Positions 36,529 to 44,355 are shown, counted from the stretch's first letter. The stretch: DNA of 64,000 bases from Marinilabiliaceae bacterium JC017 (GCA_004296775.1 RHGE01000018.1:27624-91623); one strand, 5' to 3'. Numbers and translations: made by a program. The notes: generated by a model from the letters alone, not told the origin.

Positions 36529-36694
36529 CTTAATGGAAGCTAACTCCAAAGAGTTCTTTCATCTTCAAAAAAGGAATATTTCCTTAAAAACTACTATGGC
36601 CATGTACTTGAAGGAATAAAAGCTTCAAATGCAAAAGCCTGTAGGTTTCTTTCTCTTACCAACTTAGCTTATCTATTGAAACTGTACATTCTAA
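36529..36694. other. Intergenic region with a possible frameshifted coding remnant
   Basis: ATG at 36533 opens only 28 codons (MEANSKEFFHLQKRNISLK...). Another frame continues without a stop for about 40 codons (NYYGHVLEGIKASNAKAC, then LSLTNLAYLLKLYI). Joined by one shift near 36587-36595 they would read as a longer protein piece. It may be a decayed gene; too short to identify. Confidence 0.3.
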
Positions 36695-37966
36695 TCATTT
36701 AAGTAAATCCGGACAATAAAGCCGCACCTGTAGCTCAGTTAAAGCTTCTGCAACACCAACCAAAGCATCAATTTTCTGATCTGATAAGGAAGTCAGATTG
36801 GTACCAACATTCTTTGCCTGTTCCAGTACTTCCCGGGATGGAAAACTTTTCTCCAAATCTGAATAGCCAATACGATCCTTTATATAGCTTTTTAAGTATT
36901 CCTTATCCATTTTTGATACATCTTTTTCCGTTAAGTCATGTGAATGGATAACACTTGTTATTATCTTCCCATCTTTTAGATAATCAACGAAATAGTTGAT
37001 GCAGGATATAGGCTCATAACCCAGTGAAAAATAGGCAATAGCCTTATTCCCCAAATATTTATTCAAAATAACATTACCCATGAATTGAATATTTTTGATT
37101 CGATTCATAAATAAATTACTAGTCTGTATTAAAAGCACCAAGGTATTATTCATCTTCGTTACAGGCTTAAAACCCGTTCCGGCATCACTTACAATGATGG
37201 TTCCACACTCATAGCTCGATCCTGGATGCGACAGTTTATGGATACCTTGATTATCATATACCCCGCCATCAATTAAAGTTGGATCAATCTTTCCAATGTC
37301 CTTTTTATCCTTAAAATATTGTTTACCAATTTTAACCGGTGTAAAAGCAAAAGGGACACAGGTAGAGGCCATGACAGCTCTACTTACTGGGAACAATTTA
37401 TGCTTGAATAGTATCGGCTTTTTGCCTGCTCCAGGGTACTCATAAAATGAATCATTCATTTTTTCCCTGGAAAAAGTAAATGGTCGTCCCGTCTCCACAT
37501 TTGTAGAGTTGATGGCCAATAGTGGCTTATCCGGTAAATCCTGCAATTCATTCTTACCATAAAAAGTGGTACCATACCGTTTTTCAATTAGTTTGCCCAA
37601 AGGAAGAATATTAAACTGATACTTTATAAACAAAAGAATAATAGGTATATAAAAGATTAAAGCCCACCAGGCCCAATAAGCCAGGAAAAAGGGTAGTACT
37701 AGTAGTATTGGCCCAACGAGTCCAACCAACAACCAACTCGTCGTAAGCATACTCTTTTTTAAGCCGGTTCGTAGTTTCTTCTCAAATTCAGTAAAGTTAT
37801 CTATATTGAGAGCATATAAGGCCCCTGTAATCGAACCTCCGGAAATGGTTGATAACACTTCAACTTTGTCCAATATCCCCAAGGTCTGTAACTTTCTTAA
37901 TGTGCCTAAGTGAAAGGCAGCAGCCCGAAAACCACCGCCCGATAATGCAAGTCCTAACTTTTTCAT
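36695..37966 (-). CDS. Patatin-like phospholipase (putative defence effector)
   Basis: 423 residues. The oxyanion loop is LALSGGGFRAAAFHLG (residues 6-21), the nucleophile Ser42 lies in LSTISGGSITGALYA, and the catalytic Asp is in LIDGGVYDNQG (about 232), completing the Ser-Asp dyad. Two hydrophobic segments (about 75-115, LVGLVGPILLVLPFFLAYW and ALIFYIPIILLF) place it at the membrane, as expected for an enzyme degrading phospholipids. Patatins are the effectors (CapV) of many CBASS systems. It is the last gene of a minus-strand operon after an E2-like protein (10-base gap). No CD-NTase gene is present nearby, so activation would differ. Confidence 0.88.
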   Translation of the reverse strand: MKKLGLALSGGGFRAAAFHLGTLRKLQTLGILDKVEVLSTISGGSITGALYALNIDNFTEFEKKLRTGLKKSMLTTSWLLVGLVGPILLVLPFFLAYWAWWALIFYIPIILLFIKYQFNILPLGKLIEKRYGTTFYGKNELQDLPDKPLLAINSTNVETGRPFTFSREKMNDSFYEYPGAGKKPILFKHKLFPVSRAVMASTCVPFAFTPVKIGKQYFKDKKDIGKIDPTLIDGGVYDNQGIHKLSHPGSSYECGTIIVSDAGTGFKPVTKMNNTLVLLIQTSNLFMNRIKNIQFMGNVILNKYLGNKAIAYFSLGYEPISCINYFVDYLKDGKIITSVIHSHDLTEKDVSKMDKEYLKSYIKDRIGYSDLEKSFPSREVLEQAKNVGTNLTSLSDQKIDALVGVAEALTELQVRLYCPDLLK

Positions 37967-37976
37967 ATATTAATTG

Positions 37977-38498
37977 TTAATGTGCATACTCTGGACCAGG
38001 CCATATACCAGTCTTTAACCACTCGTTGTAATAAATCTGCCACATAAAGGTCCACGGTATAATGTATTGATCAAGATATGGATGATTTGCCCAATTAAAT
38101 TCTGTCGGATGATAAAGACACAAACTTAAATCCCAGTTGATATGACTATGTCCTCCTTTTGGTACCCGATAGGGGATAGGATAAACATGGGGGCCATCGT
38201 TTCTAAAAATAAGCTTATAAGAGTACTTCGACATATCCGTATACAATCTAACACCGTTAATTTCTTTTAGCTTCCCTAAGTTAAAATAAAATCCTGGCAA
38301 CAGAGGATGACAGGAGAGAAGGGATATGACTCCCCTCTCTGCCAGTCCCCGCATTTGCTGTTCAAAAACACTAAAATGTTCTGCTCGCATAATATCTCGT
38401 TTTAGGTACACCAAGCCCCCCGGATAATGCCCCAACTTTATGAGCTGCTCCCAATTTTTGAGCATTTTTTGATTGTGCTTTCTGAAGACTCCAGTCAT
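37977..38498 (-). CDS. Stand-alone prokaryotic E2-like protein
   Basis: 173 residues if started at the ATG at 38498; ATG at 38465 is possible. I read it as the single-domain E2 (ubiquitin-conjugating-like) type found in short type II CBASS. Supporting features are PHVYPIP (about 103-109), then a strand ending NWDLSLCLYHP with Cys127 as candidate catalytic cysteine, then PWTFMWQIYYNEWL (149-162) and KTGIWPGPEYAH at the C-terminus, a pattern I know from those proteins. It sits between an MBL hydrolase gene, which it overlaps, and the patatin gene. It would be expected to join a protein to a target through its cysteine. Assignment is from memory of the pattern, no search done. Confidence 0.68.
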   Translation of the reverse strand: MTGVFRKHNQKMLKNWEQLIKLGHYPGGLVYLKRDIMRAEHFSVFEQQMRGLAERGVISLLSCHPLLPGFYFNLGKLKEINGVRLYTDMSKYSYKLIFRNDGPHVYPIPYRVPKGGHSHINWDLSLCLYHPTEFNWANHPYLDQYIIPWTFMWQIYYNEWLKTGIWPGPEYAH

Positions 38499-39468
38499 TA
38501 TCTAATTTCCAATTTTTCCCATCTTTTTCAAGACAGATATTTCCATCACTCGTATAATGCCAACTCTTGGGATGAGGATCTACCTTCTTATTCTTCACAT
38601 TTCGATTATCCTCATACCATTGATGATACCATTTGTAAGCAGCATAATGAGGTGGTTGATCACCACTTTGATCGCGACTGGTTGGAAATTTAGAATTTGC
38701 AGATACAATCAATTCTTTTGATTGTATTTTATCCAGGGCCTCATAATTATCAGGATATGGATCGGCCTCTCTCACTTCATCTCTGTCTTCGCCAAAGAAA
38801 CTATAGGAGCCATGGTGAGAAGCCAAGAGATACTTCGATTCAGCAGCACCTTCAGTCAAATGAGGGATGATCTTCTCTTGCCAATATTTCGAGCTTGAAT
38901 CACCGGCAAATAACAATCCGTCCAGATGGTCAAAGTCCAGTCGAAATACCAGTGATACATCGTTTACATCATATTCCGAGTCTTCATCATCTCCATCCAC
39001 AGGACTTAACACATCAAATAACATATCAGAAGGATACGTCAATCCTCTCATTACTTCTACCACTTTATCACCTGCTTTAGGCTCGCCAACTAAATCTCCA
39101 AATGTGGGATCTTTAACTTTCTCACGGCTATTGATCTCCTTTTGGAGACACTCATAATCATCTGAACAAGATTCATCATCTTCGTCATTAGTTCGGTCGT
39201 ACCCTTGGTGAATAATCTTTCCGATAACAAGTTCTCCCTTGTCCATAGCATCTTGGAAATCTTTGTATCCACCACAATGATCACGATCTCCATGAGTCAC
39301 CACCAAAACATCCAGGCAATCTTTGTCATCTTTCTTTCTGAAATGAGAGGATACAAGTTCAAATGAACTTTCCTCACCATTTCCATGTAAATCCACGGCC
39401 ATCACAAAATCAGAGGCCTCCACAACGCAACAGTTTCCGTTGCCAACTTTAAAATGTACTATTTTCAT
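38371..39468 (-). CDS. MBL-fold metallo-hydrolase (ComEC-like metal site)
   Basis: 365 residues with the metallo-beta-lactamase fold. Motif 1 is VVTHGDRDHCGG (His59, Asp61, Asp63, His64), the H-x-D-x-D-H form typical of ComEC/Rec2-type hydrolases. Later come LLFAGDSSSKYW (about 192) and LLASHHGSYSFFG (about 220), with metal-binding Asp and His. Such domains cut phosphodiester or related bonds. The last 43 codons overlap the E2-like gene in another frame by 128 bases. It lies 15 bases after the DUF2188 gene. A second, distant MBL gene is in the divergent operon. Confidence 0.85.
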   Translation of the reverse strand: MKIVHFKVGNGNCCVVEASDFVMAVDLHGNGEESSFELVSSHFRKKDDKDCLDVLVVTHGDRDHCGGYKDFQDAMDKGELVIGKIIHQGYDRTNDEDDESCSDDYECLQKEINSREKVKDPTFGDLVGEPKAGDKVVEVMRGLTYPSDMLFDVLSPVDGDDEDSEYDVNDVSLVFRLDFDHLDGLLFAGDSSSKYWQEKIIPHLTEGAAESKYLLASHHGSYSFFGEDRDEVREADPYPDNYEALDKIQSKELIVSANSKFPTSRDQSGDQPPHYAAYKWYHQWYEDNRNVKNKKVDPHPKSWHYTSDGNICLEKDGKNWKLDNDWSLQKAQSKNAQKLGAAHKVGALSGGLGVPKTRYYASRTF

Positions 39469-39483
39469 AAATACAGTTTTTAA

Positions 39484-39708
39484 TTACCCTTTGGGAGGAA
39501 AAGGGTCGTTCCCAAATGAATTCTTCTGGCGGATCCTCCCGTTCCTACCATGCACCAGCATTTCAGATTGATTATTTTGCGCTATCTCTCTGGCTCGATC
39601 AATAGCCTCTTGTTGTGTAGAAGTCACCTTTGCTGGTCGGCTTGCTCCTGCACTCTTTACTGCCCAACTACCATCTTTGGGCACCACGTGTACATTTCGT
39701 TTTTTCAT
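39484..39708 (-). CDS. DUF2188 small protein
   Basis: 74 residues, a complete DUF2188 domain: MKKRNVHVVPKDGSWAVKSA, then TQQEAIDRAREIAQNN, then VHGRNGRIRQKNSFGNDPFP, with the characteristic C-terminal N-D-P-F-P-P-K-G end. These small beta-rich proteins have no settled function. It heads the minus-strand operon with the MBL, E2-like and patatin genes. Its start is divergent to the sigma-like gene, with 241 bases between. Confidence 0.88.
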   Translation of the reverse strand: MKKRNVHVVPKDGSWAVKSAGASRPAKVTSTQQEAIDRAREIAQNNQSEMLVHGRNGRIRQKNSFGNDPFPPKG

Positions 39709-39886
39709 GATCTTTTCAAATTTTATAATTCAACAATGTGTTAGTAGTTCTCATTTTTGTATTCATTTTGATCTACTGTTGCAAACTTATTAGGTATCTG
39801 TGCAACCTATTTGCGCACTTTGAAATAACTTGTGCTAAATTTTTTTATCTCTAATATTTTTTGCATTTAATTACTTACATTTGATA

Positions 39887-39930
39887 TATGCGAAACCGTG
39901 ACATAAAAGAGAACGTCACGGTTTCGCATA
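39887..39930. promoter_or_regulatory. 16-bp perfect inverted repeat in front of the sigma-like gene
   Basis: TATGCGAAACCGTGAC (39887-39902) and its exact inverse GTCACGGTTTCGCATA (39915-39930), separated by 12 bases, end 19 bases before the ATG at 39950. There is no U-tract. It may be an operator for a dimeric regulator or an RNA hairpin that controls translation of the operon. Confidence 0.75.
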
Positions 39931-39949
39931 CACTAATAGTGTGAGCATC

Positions 39950-40624
39950 ATGAATAAACCTAAACCAGAATCCCTCAGCATCTCGTATTCGCTATCTGAT
40001 TTATTCCTGGCAATGGCCATGAAAGATGATGATCGAAAAGCAGCAGAGGAAGCCTTTGCAATTATCTATGGTCACTACAAGAATTTCTTGTATACAGTAA
40101 TCAAGAAAGCATGTAGTGCCTGGTCCATGTATGGAGAGGAACTAGAGAAAAGTGTGTTCCAAAATACATTCACCACGATTTTCCTAAAGGCAGATCAGTT
40201 TTTTGAGCTGGACGAATTGCCGCCTGATAAACAAGTGAAAAGATTGAAAGCATGGATTTCCAAAATTGCTTGTAATGAAATGCAGATGTTATTGCGTCAA
40301 TTAAGAGAAGAAAAAGAAAAGATGGTATGTAGCGATAACCTCTCATTTATCGGTGATACACCAACAAGTGATAAGGCCCCTGATTCGACCAAGATAAAAC
40401 TGATAAAAAAAGCCCTTGAATCTTTGAGTGAAAAAGATCGAGATGTATTGATTACTTACATATCTTATCAGGATGGTAACAAAAAGCTTCCCAGTGCAGA
40501 AATACAAAGGCTGTCGAAGATTTGGAAAGTACATCCCGATTCATTGCGACAAATTAGGAAACGGGCATTGGATAAAGTAAAAAAATTCGTTGAAACTTAT
40601 AATACCTTGGGTCATGACAAATAG
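39950..40624 (+). CDS. Sigma-70/ECF-like factor
   Basis: 224 residues from the ATG at 39950; a GTG at 39941 is possible. Region 2-like helices are at about 20-100 (AFAIIYGHYKNFLYTVIKKA; SVFQNTFTTIFLKADQF; WISKIACNEMQMLLRQL). A region 4-like segment follows from about 145 (IKKALESLSEKDRDVLITYI; then AEIQRLSKIWKVHPDSLRQI and RKRALDKVKKF). The insert PPDKQV and KLPSAEIQ in region 4 are unlike common ECF factors. No region 1.1 or 3. Probably a dedicated regulator of this operon. The next gene overlaps its end by 11 bases. Confidence 0.8.
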   Translation: MNKPKPESLSISYSLSDLFLAMAMKDDDRKAAEEAFAIIYGHYKNFLYTVIKKACSAWSMYGEELEKSVFQNTFTTIFLKADQFFELDELPPDKQVKRLKAWISKIACNEMQMLLRQLREEKEKMVCSDNLSFIGDTPTSDKAPDSTKIKLIKKALESLSEKDRDVLITYISYQDGNKKLPSAEIQRLSKIWKVHPDSLRQIRKRALDKVKKFVETYNTLGHDK

Positions 40625-40946
40625 CGAAATGCATAAGAGAGATGAATTCGAAGATACATTCGAACAATCATTACGTGCCCTGGGCCATCTTTTTCCAATA
40701 TCAGAGGAAGAGGTAGAATTATTTGAGACGTTCAATGAAATTGAAAAAGTACCAGATCACTTCCCAAAAGCAGATGAAATGCTTTCGGGAGCATACATCG
40801 AATCTGTACCTCGTCAAAATAAACCGATAATCAATCAGGCAGTTGGGCATATGAACAGGGCTGCCAGGAAAGGTAATGGTATTCCGGATGATATACTCAG
40901 AAAAATGAAGCAAGATCGAAATCAAGCAGAGAATGAAAACGAATAA
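40614..40946 (+). CDS. Small acidic protein between sigma-like and ImmA-like genes
   Basis: 110 residues from the ATG at 40614, which overlaps the sigma-like stop (an ATG at 40629 is an alternative). The N-terminal half is acidic (DEFEDTFEQSLRALGHLFPI; SEEEVELFETFNEIEKV), the C-terminal half basic and helical (NQAVGHMNRAARKGNGIPDD). Overlap with both neighbours shows it is a true operon member. Size and position suit an anti-sigma or a substrate/partner of the protease, but no family is recognised. Confidence 0.7.
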   Translation: MTNSEMHKRDEFEDTFEQSLRALGHLFPISEEEVELFETFNEIEKVPDHFPKADEMLSGAYIESVPRQNKPIINQAVGHMNRAARKGNGIPDDILRKMKQDRNQAENENE

Positions 40947-41757
40947 GTTTGACCTTTCCGATCATCGCAAAAAGCAGTTATCCGAATATGCCGAGTTTAT
41001 TGCTGATGAATATTTCAAAAATACCTTAGTCGATCCACATAGATTAGCAGAAATCTATGGCATTACCTCCTCATTTGGCGACTATGGCAACGCCTTTGAT
41101 GGTATGCTTGAGTATGATAACGGACAATTTCATGTATACCTGAATAGCAATAAATTCAAACACAAGTACACACCTCGTGGTCGTTTCACAATGGCACATG
41201 AGCTGGGCCATTTCTTAATTGATGAGCATCGTAATGCACTTGAAGAAGGGCTGGCACCTTCGCACCCCTCATTCATTGATTTCTCCTCAGATAATGAAGT
41301 AGAACTGGAAGCCGATTATTTTGCAGCAAGTTTATTATTGCCCACTTCAAGATTGATAAAAGATATTAATCGGAGGAAATTCACATTTAACCTAATTGAA
41401 GAGTTGACAGCTAAGTATCAAACAAGCATCACCGCAACGCTCTTAAAATTCGCCGCAGTAGGCAACCATCCAATAATGATCGTTTGTTCCGTGAATAGCG
41501 TCATTAAATGGTTCAAGTACAGCTCCGATTTTCCCTTTAAATACATCGAAACACGTCCCGGTTTCAAAGTACCTGTCAATACATGTGCCGGACAATATTT
41601 CTATGAGAACCGAACGAAATACCAGGAAAGTGAAATCGTTTTCGCCGAGGATTGGTTTCGCCTCAACTACGATCAAGATTATGGACGACAATTTTTCGAA
41701 CATTGCATCTACGCCGACGCTTACAACTTTGTACTGAGTGTTATTTGGGAGAAATAA
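40933..41757 (+). CDS. ImmA/IrrE-family metallopeptidase
   Basis: 274 residues, overlapping the upstream gene by 14 bases. The zincin motif is MAHELGHFLIDEHR (His89, Glu90, His93), followed by a downstream Glu in the helix NEVELEADYFAASLLLP, as in ImmA and IrrE. Those enzymes cleave repressors in response to stress or element induction. The C-terminal 100 residues (about 170-274) form an extra domain. Here it is paired with a sigma-like factor instead of an XRE repressor. The target could be the small acidic protein next door; inference only. Confidence 0.9.
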   Translation: MKTNKFDLSDHRKKQLSEYAEFIADEYFKNTLVDPHRLAEIYGITSSFGDYGNAFDGMLEYDNGQFHVYLNSNKFKHKYTPRGRFTMAHELGHFLIDEHRNALEEGLAPSHPSFIDFSSDNEVELEADYFAASLLLPTSRLIKDINRRKFTFNLIEELTAKYQTSITATLLKFAAVGNHPIMIVCSVNSVIKWFKYSSDFPFKYIETRPGFKVPVNTCAGQYFYENRTKYQESEIVFAEDWFRLNYDQDYGRQFFEHCIYADAYNFVLSVIWEK

Positions 41758-41854
41758 TACTTCTTGAAACAAAGATACTGGGTCAAAGATCTTTCGGTTA
41801 GTATTATTTATCACTATCTTACATTTCCAATTTTTAACCAATACCATTCCTATC

Positions 41855-42424
41855 ATGAATATTTGCCTTGTTCCGGTTATTACAGATGTAGTAAGAGAAA
41901 TTGACGGTATTATAATGATGCGATGTTCTTACTTTTCTATTAATTCTTATGATTCCTTGTTCGGATGGAATCTTCAAATCCGACAACTTAGGTTGCCAAT
42001 CCTGCTTTTGAACCTGGAAGCTATTATAATTGGAGGGCCACATGGCAACGGTTTTAATAATCCGAATGATATTTCTGCAATGTATGATTCTATTGAAGAA
42101 GAAGGAAATCTTTTTGTAGATATCAACGACATTTGGATTCCTTTGACATGGTTTTCAGAAGAGGAAATGCCAGAAGAGATTATTCCTCAAGGTAGAGTAT
42201 ACCGCATACCTTCAAATCTCTTTAACCTTTGTTGGCAATTCCGTAATGATAGAATTGATGTGAATGAATTACCTGAACTTACACCTGAAGAACAATTGAG
42301 GCATTCCGACGAAGAAACTCAGTTTTTTGCAGAATGGACAAATACCCAAGTTGAGGAATCAAGGACAGCTTACCAACAAAATAGAGAAGACGGACTAACC
42401 TTAAATATAAGAAACGATGAGTAA
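41855..42424 (+). CDS. Hypothetical protein of the sigma/ImmA/MBL operon
   Basis: 189 residues, no signal peptide. The first half is hydrophobic and beta-rich (MNICLVPVITDVVREIDGII; LRLPILLLNLEAIIIGGPHG), the second is strongly acidic (PELTPEEQLRHSDEETQFF). Its stop overlaps the MBL start by 8 bases, so the two proteins are probably made together. A 97-base gap separates it from the ImmA gene. No family recognised; it could be a partner or inhibitor of the hydrolase. Confidence 0.7.
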   Translation: MNICLVPVITDVVREIDGIIMMRCSYFSINSYDSLFGWNLQIRQLRLPILLLNLEAIIIGGPHGNGFNNPNDISAMYDSIEEEGNLFVDINDIWIPLTWFSEEEMPEEIIPQGRVYRIPSNLFNLCWQFRNDRIDVNELPELTPEEQLRHSDEETQFFAEWTNTQVEESRTAYQQNREDGLTLNIRNDE

Positions 42425-43277
42425 GCTCAAAATAATTCTTATTGATGTCGGTTGGGGGGACTCAATATTTTTGGAATCTACTTATAGCGATCAACGTGGT
42501 AATGAAAAACATTCTTACGCCCTTATCGATTCCAACGATACAGTCAATTACAAATCCAGCCTTATTTTTCTAAGGAAGTACTTCCAGCGTAAATTTGGAA
42601 CAAGTAAAATTAACAAACCACTATTCGATTGGGTAATGCTTTCCCATGCGCATCTCGATCATGGAGAAGGGCTTAAAGAAATAATGCAAACCTTTGGTAC
42701 AAAAAGGTTTTTCTATCCTAAAAGTAAAAACAACACTTGTCTTGCACACCTTCAAAATTATGTAAACAGAGTTCGCTATGCTGATGGTTCTACAATAATT
42801 CATCAGGCGATCGATGATCAATCTATAATTCCAGCTTTTGGGAATGCAAGTGTAAACATTCTTTGGCCTCCCAAAAACTACCATAAGAATAATACGAATG
42901 AAAATAACAATTCCATTGTTTTCAGTCTGACCCAAGATAATCAGTCATGCATTTTCACAGGGGATGCCGAGGAAGAGGTATGGGACAAAATCAAACACAA
43001 TATTCCCCAGGACACCGTTTTCCTGAAAATTCCACATCATGGATCACGTAATGGTTCTATAGATAATAATGATGAATTAGCATGGTCAACTCCAAATACA
43101 ATAAGTGCTTTCATTGGCATAAGTACACACAATCGGCCCTATAATCATCCAGATGATGATGTTCTTGATAAGCTAGATGATAACGATTATGTTTACGCTC
43201 GTACAGATAAAAACTACCACATCGAAATAACCATTGATGCTAGTGGTCGGAAAACAAAATATTCCAAAGAGTTTTAA
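42417..43277 (+). CDS. MBL-fold metallo-hydrolase, second copy type
   Basis: 286 residues with the metal motif VMLSHAHLDHGEGL (His77, His79, Asp81, His82), then SCIFTGDAEEEVW with the bridging Asp and FLKIPHHGSRNG. Motif 1 is the classical H-x-H-x-D-H, unlike the H-x-D-x-D-H of the MBL gene on the other strand, and the two proteins are otherwise very different. Reaction unknown; phosphodiester cleavage is typical of the ComEC-like relatives. It is the last gene of the plus-strand operon. Confidence 0.88.
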   Translation: MSKLKIILIDVGWGDSIFLESTYSDQRGNEKHSYALIDSNDTVNYKSSLIFLRKYFQRKFGTSKINKPLFDWVMLSHAHLDHGEGLKEIMQTFGTKRFFYPKSKNNTCLAHLQNYVNRVRYADGSTIIHQAIDDQSIIPAFGNASVNILWPPKNYHKNNTNENNNSIVFSLTQDNQSCIFTGDAEEEVWDKIKHNIPQDTVFLKIPHHGSRNGSIDNNDELAWSTPNTISAFIGISTHNRPYNHPDDDVLDKLDDNDYVYARTDKNYHIEITIDASGRKTKYSKEF

Positions 43278-43456
43278 GTCTAATCGAACTACCATTATAG
43301 TTAATGTATAAATGACTTTGTGATAAAAAACAACATTGATTTGATTATTCAAAAGATGTTTATATCCTTAAAAACAACAGCTTTTACATTGGTTAAAATA
43401 TCTACTCTAATTCTTTGGTAGAATTTGTGTCATTAGGTTCAAGCCTTCATTTTTTA

Positions 43457-43497
43457 GGGCGTTCCCTTCGATCAGGCTTTCCGCACTCGCTCTTTTA
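43457..43497 (+). repeat. GC-rich segment, probable dispersed element fragment
   Basis: AGGGCGTTCCCTTCGATCAG, followed by GCTTTCCGCACTCGC, stands out from its AT-rich setting. I recall similar segments between genes in other Bacteroidota; no search was made. Confidence 0.35.
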
Positions 43498-43726
43498 CTA
43501 GCATCAATCCACCTCATCTTTTGCCCAAGTAATACCATTTGAATCATCATCAACCGTGCAAAGATGATCCCGTAAAAGGAGCTCAAACAATTGCTCCAAT
43601 CCTTAACGCATCATTCCCCAATCAATCCTTATTTCCATATCCCCACATCCAAACGTCTAGCATCCAAACACATTCCAATTCCCTTGATCAATTTTTCAAA
43701 TTCTCACTTTCTCAAATTTTCAACCG

Positions 43727-43788
43727 TCCCCTCATTTTCAAGGAGGGGTGGCTGATCATGAGGAACGAATAATCAGACGGGGTGGTTA
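43727..43788 (+). repeat. Palindromic intergenic repeat, copy 1
   Basis: Two hairpins in series: CCCCTC...GAGGGG (43728-43748) and CTGAT...ATCAG (43752-43776), with GGGGTGG flanking the second on both sides. Copies 2 and 3 lie at 44471-44533 and 44805-44830. Confidence 0.75.
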
Positions 43789-43986
43789 TAATCTCTAGCT
43801 ATTTCCATCTATTTCCTCTAATTTCTATCCTCTAACAATCCAGTCTTTCCTATATCCAAACATCGCAAATCGTACATCTCACATCCAACATCCCAATCCC
43901 CAAATCAACTTTTCAAATTCTCAACTTCTCATTTTTTATACCGGGTGATTTGTGCATCCTATCAATTAGCCTTCAAAAGCTACACC

Positions 43987-44106
43987 CAGCCGTCAAAAAA
44001 TCAAGGTCAAGCCCTCCGGGTTTTTAAGGATTTTTTTACGAAATTATTGTTCCAATAGGCATAAAAAAATCCTTAAAAAACCTTGACTAAAATTGCCGCC
44101 TGGCTG
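43987..44106. repeat. Nested three-stem inverted repeat
   Basis: The inner stem pairs 44019-44038 (GGTTTTTAAGGA plus T-run) with 44062-44082 (A-run, TCCTTAAAAAACC; one bulged base). Next, TCAAGG (44001-44006) faces CCTTGA (44081-44086). Outermost, CAGCC (43987-43991) faces GGCTG (44102-44106). This could be an RNA structure, a recombination site or a decayed mobile element end. It lies 60 bases before the small gene at 44167. Confidence 0.6.
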
Positions 44107-44166
44107 AAATGGTTTGGTTCCGCCAATAAAAAGGCAAATAAAAAATTCAACTAAAACTTTATCACC

Positions 44167-44355
44167 ATGAAAAATAAACGTAAACAAGAAATCGAAAACT
44201 ACCTTAAAGAAGTTCGCATTTGTAATCACGCAATGTTAAAAGCATTACATAGAGATGATGCCATAAGTGAAACTATGAGCCTTGAACAAATGCAAAGCGC
44301 ACTAAAGGTAGTAGCAGCCCTGCACAAAGAATTACAACGTCTTAGGGGTTCATAG
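44167..44355 (+). CDS. Small coiled-coil-like hypothetical protein
   Basis: 62 residues, highly charged and helical: MKNKRKQEIENYLKEVRI, then MLKALHRDDAISETMSLEQ and ALKVVAALHKELQRLRGS. The composition is that of a real soluble protein, unlike the surrounding low-complexity DNA. It follows the nested inverted repeat. No family recognised. Confidence 0.5.
   Translation: MKNKRKQEIENYLKEVRICNHAMLKALHRDDAISETMSLEQMQSALKVVAALHKELQRLRGS

Larger units (their letters stand above)
43278..44166. other. Gene-poor repeat-rich region
   Basis: 889 bases without a supported gene. It contains a GC-rich segment at 43457-43497, one palindromic repeat at 43727-43788, a nested inverted repeat at 43987-44106, and low-complexity DNA of the form CATCCAAACATC / TATTTCCATC (for example 43620-43720, 43800-43930). 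Confidence 0.7.

Noticed and set aside
20829..36643. Shared 12-mer CAAAAGCCTGTA at 20829 and 36632 as possible element ends
   Set aside because: A match of this length is not rare when a stretch of this size is compared with 15-20 kb; the tRNA 3' end is not duplicated, so no att site is claimed.
36695..43277. Full CBASS system
   Set aside because: No CD-NTase (G-S-x-x-x-G-T with D-x-D), E1/ThiF or JAB gene was found; only E2-like and patatin parts are present.
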